From Calliopum simillimum (taxonomy: Eukaryota > Arthropoda > Insecta > Diptera > Lauxaniidae): a stretch of 64,000 nucleotides of DNA. How positions within the stretch are numbered: the stretch's first letter is position 1; each line of letters begins with the position of its first letter. The notes beneath the pieces are model-generated. The model searched no databases, was not told the DNA's origin, and saw only the letters and a list, made by a program, of their open reading frames with translations. Position numbers and translations under genes: made by a program. The stretch lies in the NCBI GenBank assembly GCA_951812925.1, contig OX638369.1:60898228-60962227 (forward strand). The letters are read 5' to 3'. Below, piece after piece: positions 23,986 to 34,635 of this stretch.

Positions 23986-24926
23986 AAAAAAAAAAAATAT
24001 GTGTCCGAAAATAGCTTTTTTATTGATCATTTGGAACATTTGAATTAACCGTTTTCATAACACAAAAATATTGGGCGTTTATATTATTTTTTAGTTTTTT
24101 CTGTAATATCTGTTTCTTTAATATAAACATTTTAAAAATGTGGATATTTTTTTAATTAATTTAAGTGGTTTTTTTATTGTTAATTATGTTTCTGACTTGT
24201 CGTAAAATGTAAAAATATTAACAGGCTCCACGTGATATTTGCCTCAGGGTCATTAAAACCAAACAACGTATGTTGGCAGTGTTCTGGTCATCGAAGTTGC
24301 ACATTAAGCGCGTATTTCGCGCGCCATATTGGCTTGTGCAACACTAACTACCGACACACGTTTTCCACTCGGTATGACAATTTTTCTTCATTTCGGATTA
24401 ATTTTTAATAATGCCAGCGGGTGACTTCAGAATATCCCATTTGCATATGGGACATTCTTTTACAAATCAAACGGATTTCGGGAAAATTTTTTTTCGAATT
24501 TTCAAATCTGGTAAATTTTTTTATATAGTGTTTTCTCATCAATTTAGTCGACACATGTATCGGCATTTTGGCTAAAAAATTTTTTTTTTTGCAATTAGAA
24601 TTATTCAAAGTTTTGGAAAAATCGGATAAAATACAAAAACACCTTGTATTCAAAATGATAATGCGGTTCTACTGAACGGATTAATATAATTTTTTTGACT
24701 TATTTTTCCTTTTTACAAGAGCTTTTTATATAGCTATCTACATCCTTTCTATTTTATTAATTAACTTGTGGTAATAACAATATAATTGTTTAAACAATAT
24801 TTTCATGTTTGCGCCCAACACGAAGAAAATTTAAAAAAATACTACCTTGTGCTCTGTCCTTTTATCTAAAAAACGCATATTTTAGAAAACTGGACACTTT
24901 AATAGATCCAAAGTTATTAAATATCT

Positions 24927-25289
24927 CACGGTGTTCAAACGACAAATTTAAATAAAATTTCAAATTACCAATTCTTTTTTTATTTTATATTGTTAGTAGG
25001 TTCATTTTATGAAGAACAGTGCAAATTTCAAAATAATATATGGAGCACTTTTCAAAAAATTTGAAAAATTCGATATCCCATATAAAATACAAAAAATTAA
25101 GAAAAAAAAACAGAACAAATAAATATAGAAATAGTTACATTTAATGTATTTTGCAATGGTAAAACCGAATCTGGCCTTAGAATTGCTGTATCTCATACGG
25201 TTTTTGAGATATCTTAGCCTAAACAAGGAAAAAAGACCGTTTTTACTATATTTTGAAGCTATATTTAAGTCTGTCGTTTGAACACCGTG
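24927..25289. mobile_element. CACGGTG-ended MITE (D), left-arm copy
   Basis: Ends CACGGTGTTCAAACGACA and its inverse; flanked by ATCT (24923-24926 and 25290-25293). CAC termini with a 4-bp duplication fit the Chapaev branch of the CACTA-Mirage-Chapaev superfamily, though this is a family-level guess. Confidence 0.6.
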
Positions 25290-25434
25290 ATCTACGAGCG
25301 CACGACATGAAGTACGCGGTGTATATGAATAAATAATGACACTTTACAACATTCTCAGAAACATATCTATTCACAAGAGCGTAGAAAAATACATATTTTA
25401 CAAAGTGAGTCCTTAAGCCATAATTTTAACTTCG

Positions 25435-25705
25435 GTGAAAAAATCACTTACAGGCAATGGACAAACGTTGATCGAACCACATTACAACTAATGATTTCTC
25501 CAGTAGATGAGTTTTTACAAAAATTACAGACCGGGTTAGAAAAATTACTATTGCATTCATTCCTGGTACAAAAACAAAATGAGTTTATGAATATTAAAAA
25601 AAAGGAGCTAAAAGAAGAAGAATGCATTGTTGTCTGCGATTTTTCAGAAAACTATGCCTTTATTCTCCAAGATTCTGTGCAAGGTGTGCATTGGAATAAG
25701 TTAAA
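25435..25705 (+). pseudogene. Fragment of a transposase-like protein, DF(S/A)ENY type
   Basis: The frame reads ITYRQWTNVDRTTLQ and continues through PVDEFLQKLQTGLEKLLLHS to CIVVCDFSENYAFILQDSVQ and GVHWNKLK. The spaced motif DRTTL, a helix, hydrophobic strand plus DFSENY, then QD and HW matches an uncharacterised insect and vertebrate protein family usually found in DNA transposons. There the D of DFAENY is the likely catalytic acid. Only about 90 residues survive. The frame runs on into the right arm, where the extra residues are arm sequence. It is the sole unpaired part of element E, so it is probably the remnant of that element's own transposase. Confidence 0.55.
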
Positions 25706-25840
25706 ATTCTGGCTTAAGGACTCACTATGTAAAATATGTATTTTTCTACGCTCTTGTGAATAGATATGTTTCTGAGAATGTTGTAAAGTGTCATTATTTA
25801 TTCATATACACCACGTACTTCATGTCGTGCGCTCGTAGAT

Positions 25841-27164
25841 CACGGTGTTCAAACGACAGACTTAAATATAGCTTCAAAATATAGCAAAAACGGTCTTTTT
25901 CCTTGTTTAGGCTAAGATATCTCAAAAACCGAATGAGATACAGCAATTCTAAGGCCAGATTCGGTTTTACCATTGCAAAATACATTAAATGTAACTATTT
26001 TTATATTTGTTTGTTCTGTTTTTTTTTTCTTAATTTTTTGTATTTTATATGGCACGGTGCTCTTAAACAGTCGATAGGTTTTTTGGCTACGTGGAGAAAA
26101 TCTGTGAATGGGGTTTCATTTGTATTAGTTTAGTGGTCTGAAAAATGCAAACCCCGAAACCGATCATCCCCGCGAAATATCGCAAAAATACATATCCCAT
26201 ATAAAAAAAAAAAAAATCGAAAAAAAACGCAACAAACAAATATAAAAATAGTTATATTTAATGTGTTTTGCAATGCTGAATCCAAATCCGGCCTTAGAAT
26301 TGCTGTATCTTATACGGTTTTTGAGATATCTAAGCCTAAACAAGGAAAAAAAGCTGACGCTATGTTTTATTGTTGTGTTTTAGAGCTACTTATATAACAA
26401 GACGTATATCCATAAATTCTGATGCAGAAATGGAAAACTCTAATCAATCTTATAAACCTAATTCAAATAATGTCGAAATCTTTATTTTTCTCTGAGATAT
26501 CCTAACCTAAAAAGTTAAAAAAGTGCAAAAAACGTGTTTTGTCATTATTTCAGTCTACGATATTTCGGTGAAAAATTAAGCTATTGATATAATTTAAATG
26601 TGATTTTAAAGAAAAAGATTGGATCTTTTAGATAATGTATCGAATTCTGCGTATGAATGTTCTATATTCTAGTTATATAGCTTAAAAATATAGCAAAAAC
26701 GGTATTTTTTCCTTGTTTAGGCTAAGATATCTCAAAAACCGTATGAGATATAGCAATTTTAAGGCCGGATTCAGATTTAGCATTGCAAAATACATTAAAT
26801 ATAATTATTTTTATATTTGTCTGTTGCGTTTTTTTTCCGATTTTTTTTTTTTTTTTTATATGGGATATGTATTTTTGCGATATTTCGCGGGGATGATCAG
26901 CTACGATTTCGGGGTTTGCATTTTTCAGACCACTAAACTAATACAAATGAAACCCCATTCACAGATTTTCTCCACATAGCCAAAAAACCTACCGACTGTT
27001 TAAGAGCACCGTGGGATACCGAATTTTTCAATTTTTTGAAAAGTGCTCCATATATTATTTTGAAATTTGCACTGTTCTTCATAAAATTAACCTACTAACA
27101 ATATAAAATCAAAAAAAAATTGGTAATTTGAAATTTTATTTAAATCTGTCGTTTGAACACCGTG
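25841..27164. mobile_element. CACGGTG-ended element (D), right-arm copy with insert
   Basis: Mirror of 24927-25289: starts CACGGTGTTCAAACGACAGA at 25841 and ends with the inverse at 27164. It is flanked by AGAT (25837-25840 and 27165-27168), the complement of the ATCT round the left-arm copy. It is enlarged by the element at 26053-27013. Confidence 0.65.
26053..27013. mobile_element. CACGGTGCTC-ended inverted-repeat element (C) nested in D
   Basis: About 300-bp inverted arms begin CACGGTGCTCTTAAACAGTC and end with the inverse at 27013. It interrupts the TATATGGGATA sequence that is intact in the left arm at about 25070-25085. It shares both the CACGGTG end and about 130 bp (TTTTTGAGATATCTAAGCCT region) with D, so C and D are sister families. 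The centre (26345-26690) has no recognised gene. Confidence 0.65.
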
Positions 27165-27493
27165 AGATATTTAATAACTTTGGATCTATTAAAGTGTCCA
27201 GTTTTCTAAAATATGCGTTTTTTTAGATAAAAGGACAGCGCACAAGGTAGTATTTTTTTAAATTTTCTTCGTGTTGGGCGCAAACATGAAAATATTGTTT
27301 AAACAATTATATTGTTATTACCACAAGTTAATTAACAAAATAGAAAGGATGTAGATAGCTATATAAAAAGCTCTTGTAAAAAGGAAAAATAAGTCAAAAA
27401 AATTATATTAATCCGTTCAGTAGAACCGGAGATAATGCATTTTGAATACAAGGTTTTTCCAAAACTTGGAATAATTCTAATTGCAAAAAAAAA

Positions 27494-28413
27494 CTAGTAA
27501 GGGTGTAAATTTTGGCCCGGCCAAAAAATAAATACCCTACACTGCAGTATTTTGAAAATTTTGCTTATATGGGAGGTGCCACTCCCTCTTGCCCGAGTAC
27601 ACCCAGTTTTTGTTCAGAGCTTGCATTTATAGTTTTTATTGTCAGAGTGAAATTTAGTTGGATTATCTCAAAAAACTCTTTCAGTATAGCATTTTGATTC
27701 TTTTGCTTACATGGGAGGTGCCACGCCCCCTTGTCTGATTTCACCCAGTTTTTGCTGAGAGCTTTCATTTATAATTCTTAGTGTCTGAGTCAAATTTGGT
27801 TCAAATATCTCAAAAAACGCTTTCAGTATAGCGTTTTGAAGCTTTTGCTTATATGGGAGGTGCCACGCCCTCTTGTCCGAGTACACCTAGTTTTTGTTCA
27901 GAGCTTGCATTTATAGTTTTTAGTGTCAGAGTGAAATTTAATTGGATTATCTCAAAAAACTTTTTCAGTATAGCATTTTGAAACTTTTGCTTATATGGGA
28001 GGTGCCACGCCCCCTTGTACGATTTCAACCAATTTTTGCTGAGAGCTTTTATTTATAATTCTTAGTGTCTAAGTCAAAGTTGGTTCGAATATCTCAAAAA
28101 ACGCTTTCAGTATAGCGTTTTGAAGCTTTTGCTTATATGGGAGGTGCCACGCCCTCTTGTCCGAATTCGCTCAGTTTTTTTTTCAGAGCTTGCGCTTACA
28201 ATTCGTAGTACTTATATGTATTGTGGTTGCATTGTCGTGAAAAATACTCCTAAAATTGCGTTTTGAATATAATTTTTGTATGGGCGGTAGGCGTGTCCGT
28301 TGACCGATTTTGCTCATTTTCAATCCCCCGAGCTAACTTTGACGATGAAGGCAGTGTACCAAATTTCATTGAATTATCTTGCTCAGTTTTCCCAAAAAGT
28401 GTATTTCAACACA

Positions 28414-28447
<34 letters not shown>

Positions 28448-28604
28448 CCCAGCCAGCCAGCCAGCCAGACAGACGGACATGGCTAAATCGACTCAGGAGG
28501 TGACGCTGATCAAGAATATATATACTTTTCTATACCTGCCACGCCTCCTTCTCTGCGTTACAAACGGAAGGACAAAGTGAATATACCCTGGGTGTAGGGT
28601 ATAA
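27494..28604 (+). mobile_element. DINE-1/Helentron-like element, copy 2, with tandem repeats
   Basis: Same order of blocks as 10623-11250: CTAGTAAGGGTGTAAATTTT start, AAATACCCTACAC, GACGGACATGGCT core, ATCAAGAATATATATACTTT, and GGGTGTAGGGTATAAAA end. It lies in an A-run of the right arm of element E, and the left arm shows the uninterrupted sequence. The centre (27555-28200) is a tandem array of about 143-bp units in two alternating types, giving a dimeric period of about 285 bp repeated twice. A (CCAG)n tract lies at about 28416-28468. Confidence 0.75.
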
Positions 28605-28739
28605 AAAAATTTTAGCCAAAATGCCGAAACATGTGTTGACTAATTTACTAAACTACAGCAGTAAAAAAATTTTCAGACGATTCTAAAATGTGAAGTTTAA
28701 TTTGATTTTCGATTTGTAAAAGAATGTCCCATATGTGAA

Positions 28740-28885
28740 AATTATGAAATACAAAATTAAATATGACCAGCATATTGATTGCTTCTCTTTAATTAAAAAA
28801 AAAAGAGAAAAATGTAAAATGGACAATATTTTGTATTACACATTGAAATTTTGATTCCAAATAAAAAATTCAAAATTAAAGAGAG
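28740..28885. other. AT-rich spacer
   Basis: Nothing recognisable between the end of element E and the mariner-type relic. Confidence 0.4.
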
Positions 28886-28889
28886 TGCG

Positions 28890-29098
28890 CCATCTTTTAT
28901 GGCTTTATGGGCTTATTTGAAAACGAAGTGCACGCCAGCAAGCTTAAGACCATTGACGACGGGCTCAAGGCAAACAAACGTGCCGAAATCATTAATACAT
29001 AGCCCGAGATGCTCGAAAAAGTTATGGTAAATGCAGCAAAAAGCACATCTTGCCGTGGCCAATAGAGGCGGCTATTTGATCGATGTTGTGTTCTTAAA
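28890..29098 (+). pseudogene. C-terminal fragment of a mariner/Tc-type transposase
   Basis: Pieces in shifting frames read WAYLKTK, then KTIDDGLKANKRAEIINT, a stop, PEMLEKVMVNAAKS, and finally ANRGGYLIDVVF. The order W(G/A)YLK, KTI..LK.NI..EI, PE(M/L)L.KV..N, RGGHL.D..F is the usual C-terminus of insect IS630/Tc1/mariner transposases. At least two frameshifts and one stop make it dead. No flanking inverted repeats were identified. Confidence 0.6.
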
Positions 29099-30226
29099 GT
29101 ATGTAGTCCAAATGGCTCTTATTTTCTCAATGGAACACAAATTGTAAAGAATTTTGATCTAGGTCATAAAAAGATTGCTCTATTTTCACCAATGAAATCG
29201 ACATAAGTTAAAATATAGTGCTTTTTGATATCTTATCGTAAAAATTTTCCAAAATTTTCCCTAGTCTTTAAGACTATGCTCAAATACTTTTGTTGCAAAA
29301 AGTGAATCGCAAAGTATTCAACAAGTAACAATATATTTGAACATAAAACTTAAAGTAGAACCCTACAATGATATTTATTAAATTTATAATGAATACACAA
29401 ATATCTATACTTTAATGATCTAAAATTATATATTAGTGAATTTCTCGTTGTATTAGATTTCTGTTTGTAATATGAGATTGTTTTGTTTTATTTATTATTT
29501 TTTTTTTTTTAGTTATAAGGTTTTTGTTTTTAACTGGGTCCAAGCCCGACGGTAACGTCGTTGTTTGTTTCTTCAGAACTTTTTTATTTTATTGATTTTT
29601 ATTCAGGCATTTTCTGAAACCGATTCATTTCGGAATCGGAATTAAATAATTATTCAAGAGCTCCGCATTGCCACAAATACGATGAAATCGGATTTATATT
29701 TCAACAAATAAAATTTGCTAATGGGTCCTATTCGATTTACCGAAACATAAATCCGATTTGGTTTTAATTATCAAAATTCGGTGCTATTCAAGATTGATTT
29801 AATTCCGATTCCGAAGTGTATCAGATTTCAAAACATGTCTGATATTTTCTTTCCCTTTGAATATCTTCTTGATTTTCTTATATTATTCTATATATATTGG
29901 GCATTTTTTTAAAGTTTTTTTTGTAAGGAGGAAATTTTTATAAAAAAAAGAAAAAATTTTTTTAAGTAATTTTTTATTAAATTTTCAACTTTTAAAAATA
30001 AATTCATGATTTGGTTGACAATTGACGGAATTATGAGCATTTCAAAAAACTACTAAATGTTTTTTTTGCAGCATTTTTAGTTTTATGAGAATTTATGTTT
30101 CTGAAACGGCTTGATGAAAAAAATGGAACAAAACCATAGATGCCAATCTCAACTAGTACTATAAGACAAAAAATTTAAAAAAAATCGGAGATGCAAAGGC
30201 AAAGTGCTATCCGGAACGGTATGTAA
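29099..30226. other. Intronic DNA without recognised element
   Basis: AT-rich. No reading frame or transposon end was recognised. It ends at the TGTAA target duplication of the LTR retrotransposon. Confidence 0.45.
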
Positions 30227-30532
30227 ATTAACTTTTTGGGTTTGTGCATCGGCTATGCCAATAAACTTTGTGGGTTCTTGAATTGGCTATGCCAATTTTA
30301 AGTTTTTTTAAATAGGAAAATATTTTCTATTGGCTATGCCAATTAAAATTAAAATTTTTTATTAATTTTTTATTAGAGCTATGCTCTTTATTTTTCAATT
30401 TCTATTTTTTTTCTGATTGATCGTTATCAAAGAATTTAACAAGAATTCACAGGATTTTAATTTAAACAAAAAAAAATAAAAAAAGGAAAAGTTTGGATTT
30501 TAACAAGTAGATAAATTTAGATCTTGTTAACT
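30227..30532 (-). repeat. 3' LTR of the gypsy-type element
   Basis: In plus orientation it starts ATTAACTTTTTGGGTTTGTG and ends TAGATCTTGTTAACT. It matches 36213-36521 with only a few substitutions and differences in A/T run length. It contains the GGCTATGCCAAT phrase three times. Confidence 0.93.
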
Positions 30533-30543
30533 CTTCCCTCTCT
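30533..30543 (-). other. Polypurine tract
   Basis: Reads AGAGAGGGAAG on the sense (minus) strand, directly before the 3' LTR. It primes plus-strand synthesis in LTR retrotransposons. Confidence 0.8.
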
Positions 30544-30914
30544 TAAGTCTGAAACGTCCTCGATTCAGTTCTTAATTGTTTTAAGGAAATTAAAAAGAGA
30601 TATCTAATAAATCATAAACAAAACTTAAATTATTGTTTAAACTAATTTGTACATTCTCAGTGTCAATAATATTTTTTGTTCAGTAGCATTAAAAATAAAA
30701 TGTTTAACCATATTGACCAAAATACATATTTGACATTGCAAATCTATTTGATTATTTGTTGTTATTTGATTTTATATTTGATAAGTAATCTTTTAAAATA
30801 ACGCTTTTTAGTTGTCGCTGTAGAGTGCTTGCTTTATCCGAACAATTGATTTTTTTTTTTTTTCGGGAATCCTTGAGTTGAAGGAAAGTGAAAGTGATTT
30901 TTTAAAATAATGAT

Positions 30915-31709
30915 TTATCTAAGATTACTTTTGTGGACATTTTTGCCATCTATCAACACCTTTGTACCTAAATCTTTTTCAATAGTATCTTGAACAAAAA
31001 CTTTACTAAATTTATTCCCTAAACGTTTATTTCTTCTAATAAACACGATTTCGCCAGGTTGGTATATTTTGGTGAAGCTATTTTTATTGTGTTGTCTTAA
31101 TGAGTTTTCTTGAGCTTTTATTAATTTATTTTTAGTATATTTAAGGACTTCGTCTGTAGTGTTGTGAAGTATGTCCATGGGCCTCCTGCCTGTAACTGAG
31201 TGGATACTTTTATTGTATTGAAAAGTTGCCAATAAAATAAGGTCTGTTAAATCGGAAATGTTTTTTTGTGCTTTTAAGCATCGTGTGATTTCCATGAGAG
31301 TCGAGTGAAATCTTTCAATTTGGCCATTACTTTCACTATGTGTGGGACAAACGAAATATTGTTCAATTGAAAAGTGGTCTCTTAATAATGTGGCTATAAC
31401 GCTAGATCGGAATGCTCCCTCATTATCCGATGCAAGTAGTTTGGTGTCTTTGAATTTGGAAAGTACTTGCATAAGGGCCGACTTTATATCCAATGAATTC
31501 CGTGAAGCTAATGGAACTGTTATAGCAAATTTTGAAAATTTGTCGATACAAGTCAAAAAGTATTGTTTATTTGTAATTAATATATCGACATGTAAAATTT
31601 CACCAGGAAAATTTAGGATTGGTGAGCTACCTATTTTTGGTTGTGGTGGCTTCCTTTGATATTTGTTTTCGTGGCATATTTTACAAGTTTGGATTATAGT
31701 CTTGAGCAT
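30915..31709 (-). pseudogene. Integrase part of pol (gypsy-type)
   Basis: 264 codons remain open. The front carries CKICHENKY, the CxxC half of the HHCC zinc-binding domain; the matching HH half is on the far side of the inserted LINE piece. The catalytic core shows D (HVDILITN), D (ASDNEGAFRS) and E (SESNGQIERFH) with family spacing. The C-terminus has a QPGEIVFIRRN chromatin/DNA-binding segment. The enzyme inserts cDNA into the genome. The missing N-terminal half means this frame alone cannot make a complete integrase. Confidence 0.85.
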
Positions 31710-31733
31710 TCTTTTGATGTCCGGAAAATAGTA

Positions 31734-32378
31734 TGTATTCTCCTTTAACTCCTAGGAGGAGCATATGGCCAATTTAGAGTTCGGACATTCCAAGAGCCGA
31801 TGCGTGTTCGAGTTTTCATCGAAAGGATTTTAAAATTTTGAGAAACCATATTGGTTCCAGTTATAGGAGAATCATTCCTAACTATGCATGTTTCTTGCAC
31901 CTCCAAATCCAATGTGCATGCTGCCGAGGCAGGTGGATTAACCACACTCTGGTGGGTACCACTTGGAGAGTTATTTCCCATCGTTTTTCGATCCATGCTT
32001 CATTAGTATAATCTTCCCGGCAACGCCCCACGCAGTAAGTTATAAGCTTAAAGCTGCATCCGGCAAGCGCTGCAAATATAGTGGCCAAATTCACTTTTAA
32101 TTTCAGCCGCCCAATCTGGAACAGACGCTGACCTGGGAGTCGCCCACTCTGGGTCAGACGCTTCAGGATTTTGACTTTGACAAGATGCTTATTTTAAGGC
32201 GGCATCGACTCGCCTTGTCAGTGCCAGTTACGGGCATTGTGGGTTTTCTTTCAAGGCGCAACGCTGTCCAACGCTACGCCCTTCCACACCCTGGCTGGTC
32301 ACCCGCTTTTAGTCGCCTCTTACGACAGGCATGCTTACCTCGGGCATATTCTGACCCCTTACCCGCAGGGGTACTCAC
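31734..32378 (-). mobile_element. Deletion derivative of the RTE-like LINE, copy B, inserted in gypsy pol
   Basis: 645 bp flanked by TAGTA (31729-31733 and 32379-32383). On the minus strand it starts with a GC-rich 5' region (GTGAGTACCCCTGCGGGTAA onwards) and runs through the LINE leader into the first ~75 codons (MDRKTM...GSWNVRTLN). It then jumps straight to the last ~43 bp of the LINE. It preserves about 525 bp of 5' leader beyond what the long copy at 36546-39853 keeps. It splits the integrase zinc-binding domain of the LTR element. Confidence 0.85.
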
Positions 32379-33996
32379 TAGTAATTTGAAGAAAATTTTC
32401 TTGGAGTGATCTATGAGCGCGATTGTGCTCCGTATTTACAATTTCATATTGGTCTTCTTTGTTAGTTATATCAATAACGAGTCTTTGTGCATGTATAAAC
32501 TTTACCGAAGGGAAAGCGCTTATTATTGGATGTTGAATTTCTGCTAGTATTTGCAAATCGCAGTGAATTGCATTGACTGTATTGGGATTTATTGATCCTT
32601 TGAGATATTTTATCAGCGTTTCGATACTATTAAAATGTATCGAGTGCCGCAAAAGTTTTTCGAAAAAAACTTTCCGTATTTTAGAGCTGTGGCCTGATTT
32701 TGATAAAATTAATTGGTTTTTAAACTGATTAACAGGAAACTTTGTTGATCTGATAATTTTTGTAAGGGAAGCCTCACTATGCACCGTTTCTTCGTCGTCT
32801 ATAGTGTTTAAAGAAAGATTAAACATGTGCTGTCTAGAAAGTGCATCCGCTACTACATTTTCTTTACCAGGTTTGTAAAAGAATTTCGGAGCAAATTCCT
32901 CAATGAAGGTACGCCATCTCTTAATTTTTGAGTTAGGGTTCTTATCTGAAATAGCGAATGTTAAAGGCTGATGGTCAGTGAAGATTTTAATGCTTGTTAT
33001 TCCGTAAAGATAATGTCTTAGAGCTTTCAATGCCCAAACGATAGCTAAAAGTTCCCTTTCGTTTGTCGCATAATTTTGTTCAGTGTTTGATAAAGTTCGG
33101 GAAATCAAAGTTAAGGGTTTTCCTTCCTGTGAGAGCACGGCACCTAAAGCAACTGAAGATGCATCAGTTGTTAAATCAAATGGCTTCGAATAGTCTGGGT
33201 GGGCTAATAAAACGTCATCTGATGCGAGAATAGTTTTAAGTTTCTGAAATGCTTGTAAGGCCTCTGCATCTAAAGCAATTTTTTTATTTTTGGACTTATT
33301 CGTTCCAATATGGCCATTTTCACCACGCAGGTATTTTGTTAACGGTTTAGCGATTCTGGCGTAATCTCTAATAAATCTTCTATAGTAACCAGATAAGCCT
33401 AAAAATGAGCGCAGTGCACGAAGTGTTTGTGGAGTAGCATAATTGAGGATATCTTGTACCTTATCAGGACAAGTTGAAATTCCCTCCTGTGAAACTATAA
33501 AGCCTAGAAACTCGGTTTTTCGTTTAAAAAATCTAGATTTCTCTAATGATACACGCATTTCTGCTGTCTTTAACTTTAAAAGTATCCTATTAATATGTTC
33601 AATATGTGATTTCTCGTCTTGTGAAAATATAATAATGTCATCAATATAGACGTGGCAAATTACACCTATATCTTCTCGAAGTACATCGTCAATTGCACGT
33701 TGAAAAATGCTGGGAGCATTTTTTAAACCGAAGGGTAAACGGCAAAATTCATACTTTCCATTATTAACGCTGAATGTGGTTTTTTGTCTATCGTTTTCTT
33801 TTAGAGCTATTTGGTGAAAACCAGATTTAAGATCTAAAGTTGTAAAAAATTTAGATTTTCCCAAGTTGGCCAGAATAACTGAAGTATTAGGAATCGGATA
33901 CTTATCAGCTTTTGTTAAATCATTAATTTTTCTAAAGTCAAATACCATCCTCATTTTCTGTTTACCATGTACATCTAAACCTTTCTTACTTACCAC
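32359..33996 (-). pseudogene. Reverse transcriptase-RNase H part of pol (gypsy-type)
   Basis: Open for 545 codons, the last few supplied by the inserted LINE piece. The RT palm has LPFGLKNAPSIFQRAIDDVL and the catalytic YIDD (33637-33648). The thumb and connection follow, then RNase H motifs DLTTDASSVALGAVLSQ, ATNERELLAIVWAL and TDHQPL. The first half of the integrase zinc finger, HNRAHRS, lies at the end. The upstream junction with protease is out of frame near 34120-34140, where a 1-2 base indel occurs. The polyprotein cannot be read through. Confidence 0.88.
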
Positions 33997-34057
33997 ATGG
34001 ATTGGGGAATTATAAGGAGAAGAAGATTTTCTAATAATACCATCTTTCAGTAATGAT

Positions 34058-34627
34058 TTAACTTCGCTGTTTATAAACTCTGTTGCAGATAAAGGATAGG
34101 GGTAACTTCTTGAATAAATGGGATCTTCTCGTTTTGATTGTGACTAAAACTTTTGTATTATAAGTCAAGGCTCTATTTGGTTCTTCAAAAGCATCTTTAT
34201 TCTTAGAAATCATTTTTTTAAATTGTTCATGTACATGAGACGGCACTGTGGAATCATCCACCGACAAGTTGTTTACTTGCTTACATTGCGTGTGTTGTAA
34301 ATTCTCTATTCCATTTTTATGATTGAGCCTACTGTTATGAATATCAATTTTCGCTTCGATTTCTTTTAAAAAATCATATCCAATAATGCCATCGAAGGTT
34401 TTTATTCCCGGTAGGATAAAAAATGTAGTGTTTTTATTGAAAATATTTATTGTACATTTTTGGGTTATTATATTTCCGCCATTAATTGAATGAACTTTAA
34501 AAGGGGAATCGACCAGTGATATACCAGTCCGAAAAATGTTGGGTTGTATGTAATTCTTAGCAGTACCGGTATCAATTAAAAGTCTGAGCTCTTGTCCGTT
34601 TTGGGTGGTTTTCAGTACAAACGGCAA
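34058..34627 (-). pseudogene. Protease part of pol (gypsy-type)
   Basis: Retroviral-type aspartic protease with the active-site motif LLIDTGT (Asp codon 34571-34573) and the flap-side GIIGYDFL. In the intact arrangement it is reached by a -1 shift from gag: the pol frame is open across the gag stop. The last ~25 codons of this frame are garbage caused by the indel near 34130, after which the true frame continues at 33996 in the RT segment. Confidence 0.85.
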
Positions 34628-34635
34628 GAGCGACT

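Larger units (their letters stand above)
24444..28735. mobile_element. Large composite inverted-repeat element (E)
   Basis: The outermost repeats are CATATGGGACATTCTTTTAC at 24444 and its inverse at 28716-28735. The left arm (24444-25420) and right arm (25705-28735) are reverse complements once two later inserts, 26053-27013 and 27494-28604, are removed from the right arm. The unpaired centre (25421-25704) holds a transposase-like coding fragment. I could not find a target duplication. Each arm contains one CACGGTG-ended element at the mirrored position. Confidence 0.75.

Noticed and set aside
28416..28468. (CCAG)n tract as a CRISPR-like or satellite array
   Set aside because: It is a simple repeat inside the DINE-like element, with the same CCAGCCAGACAGACGG context as at 11100.
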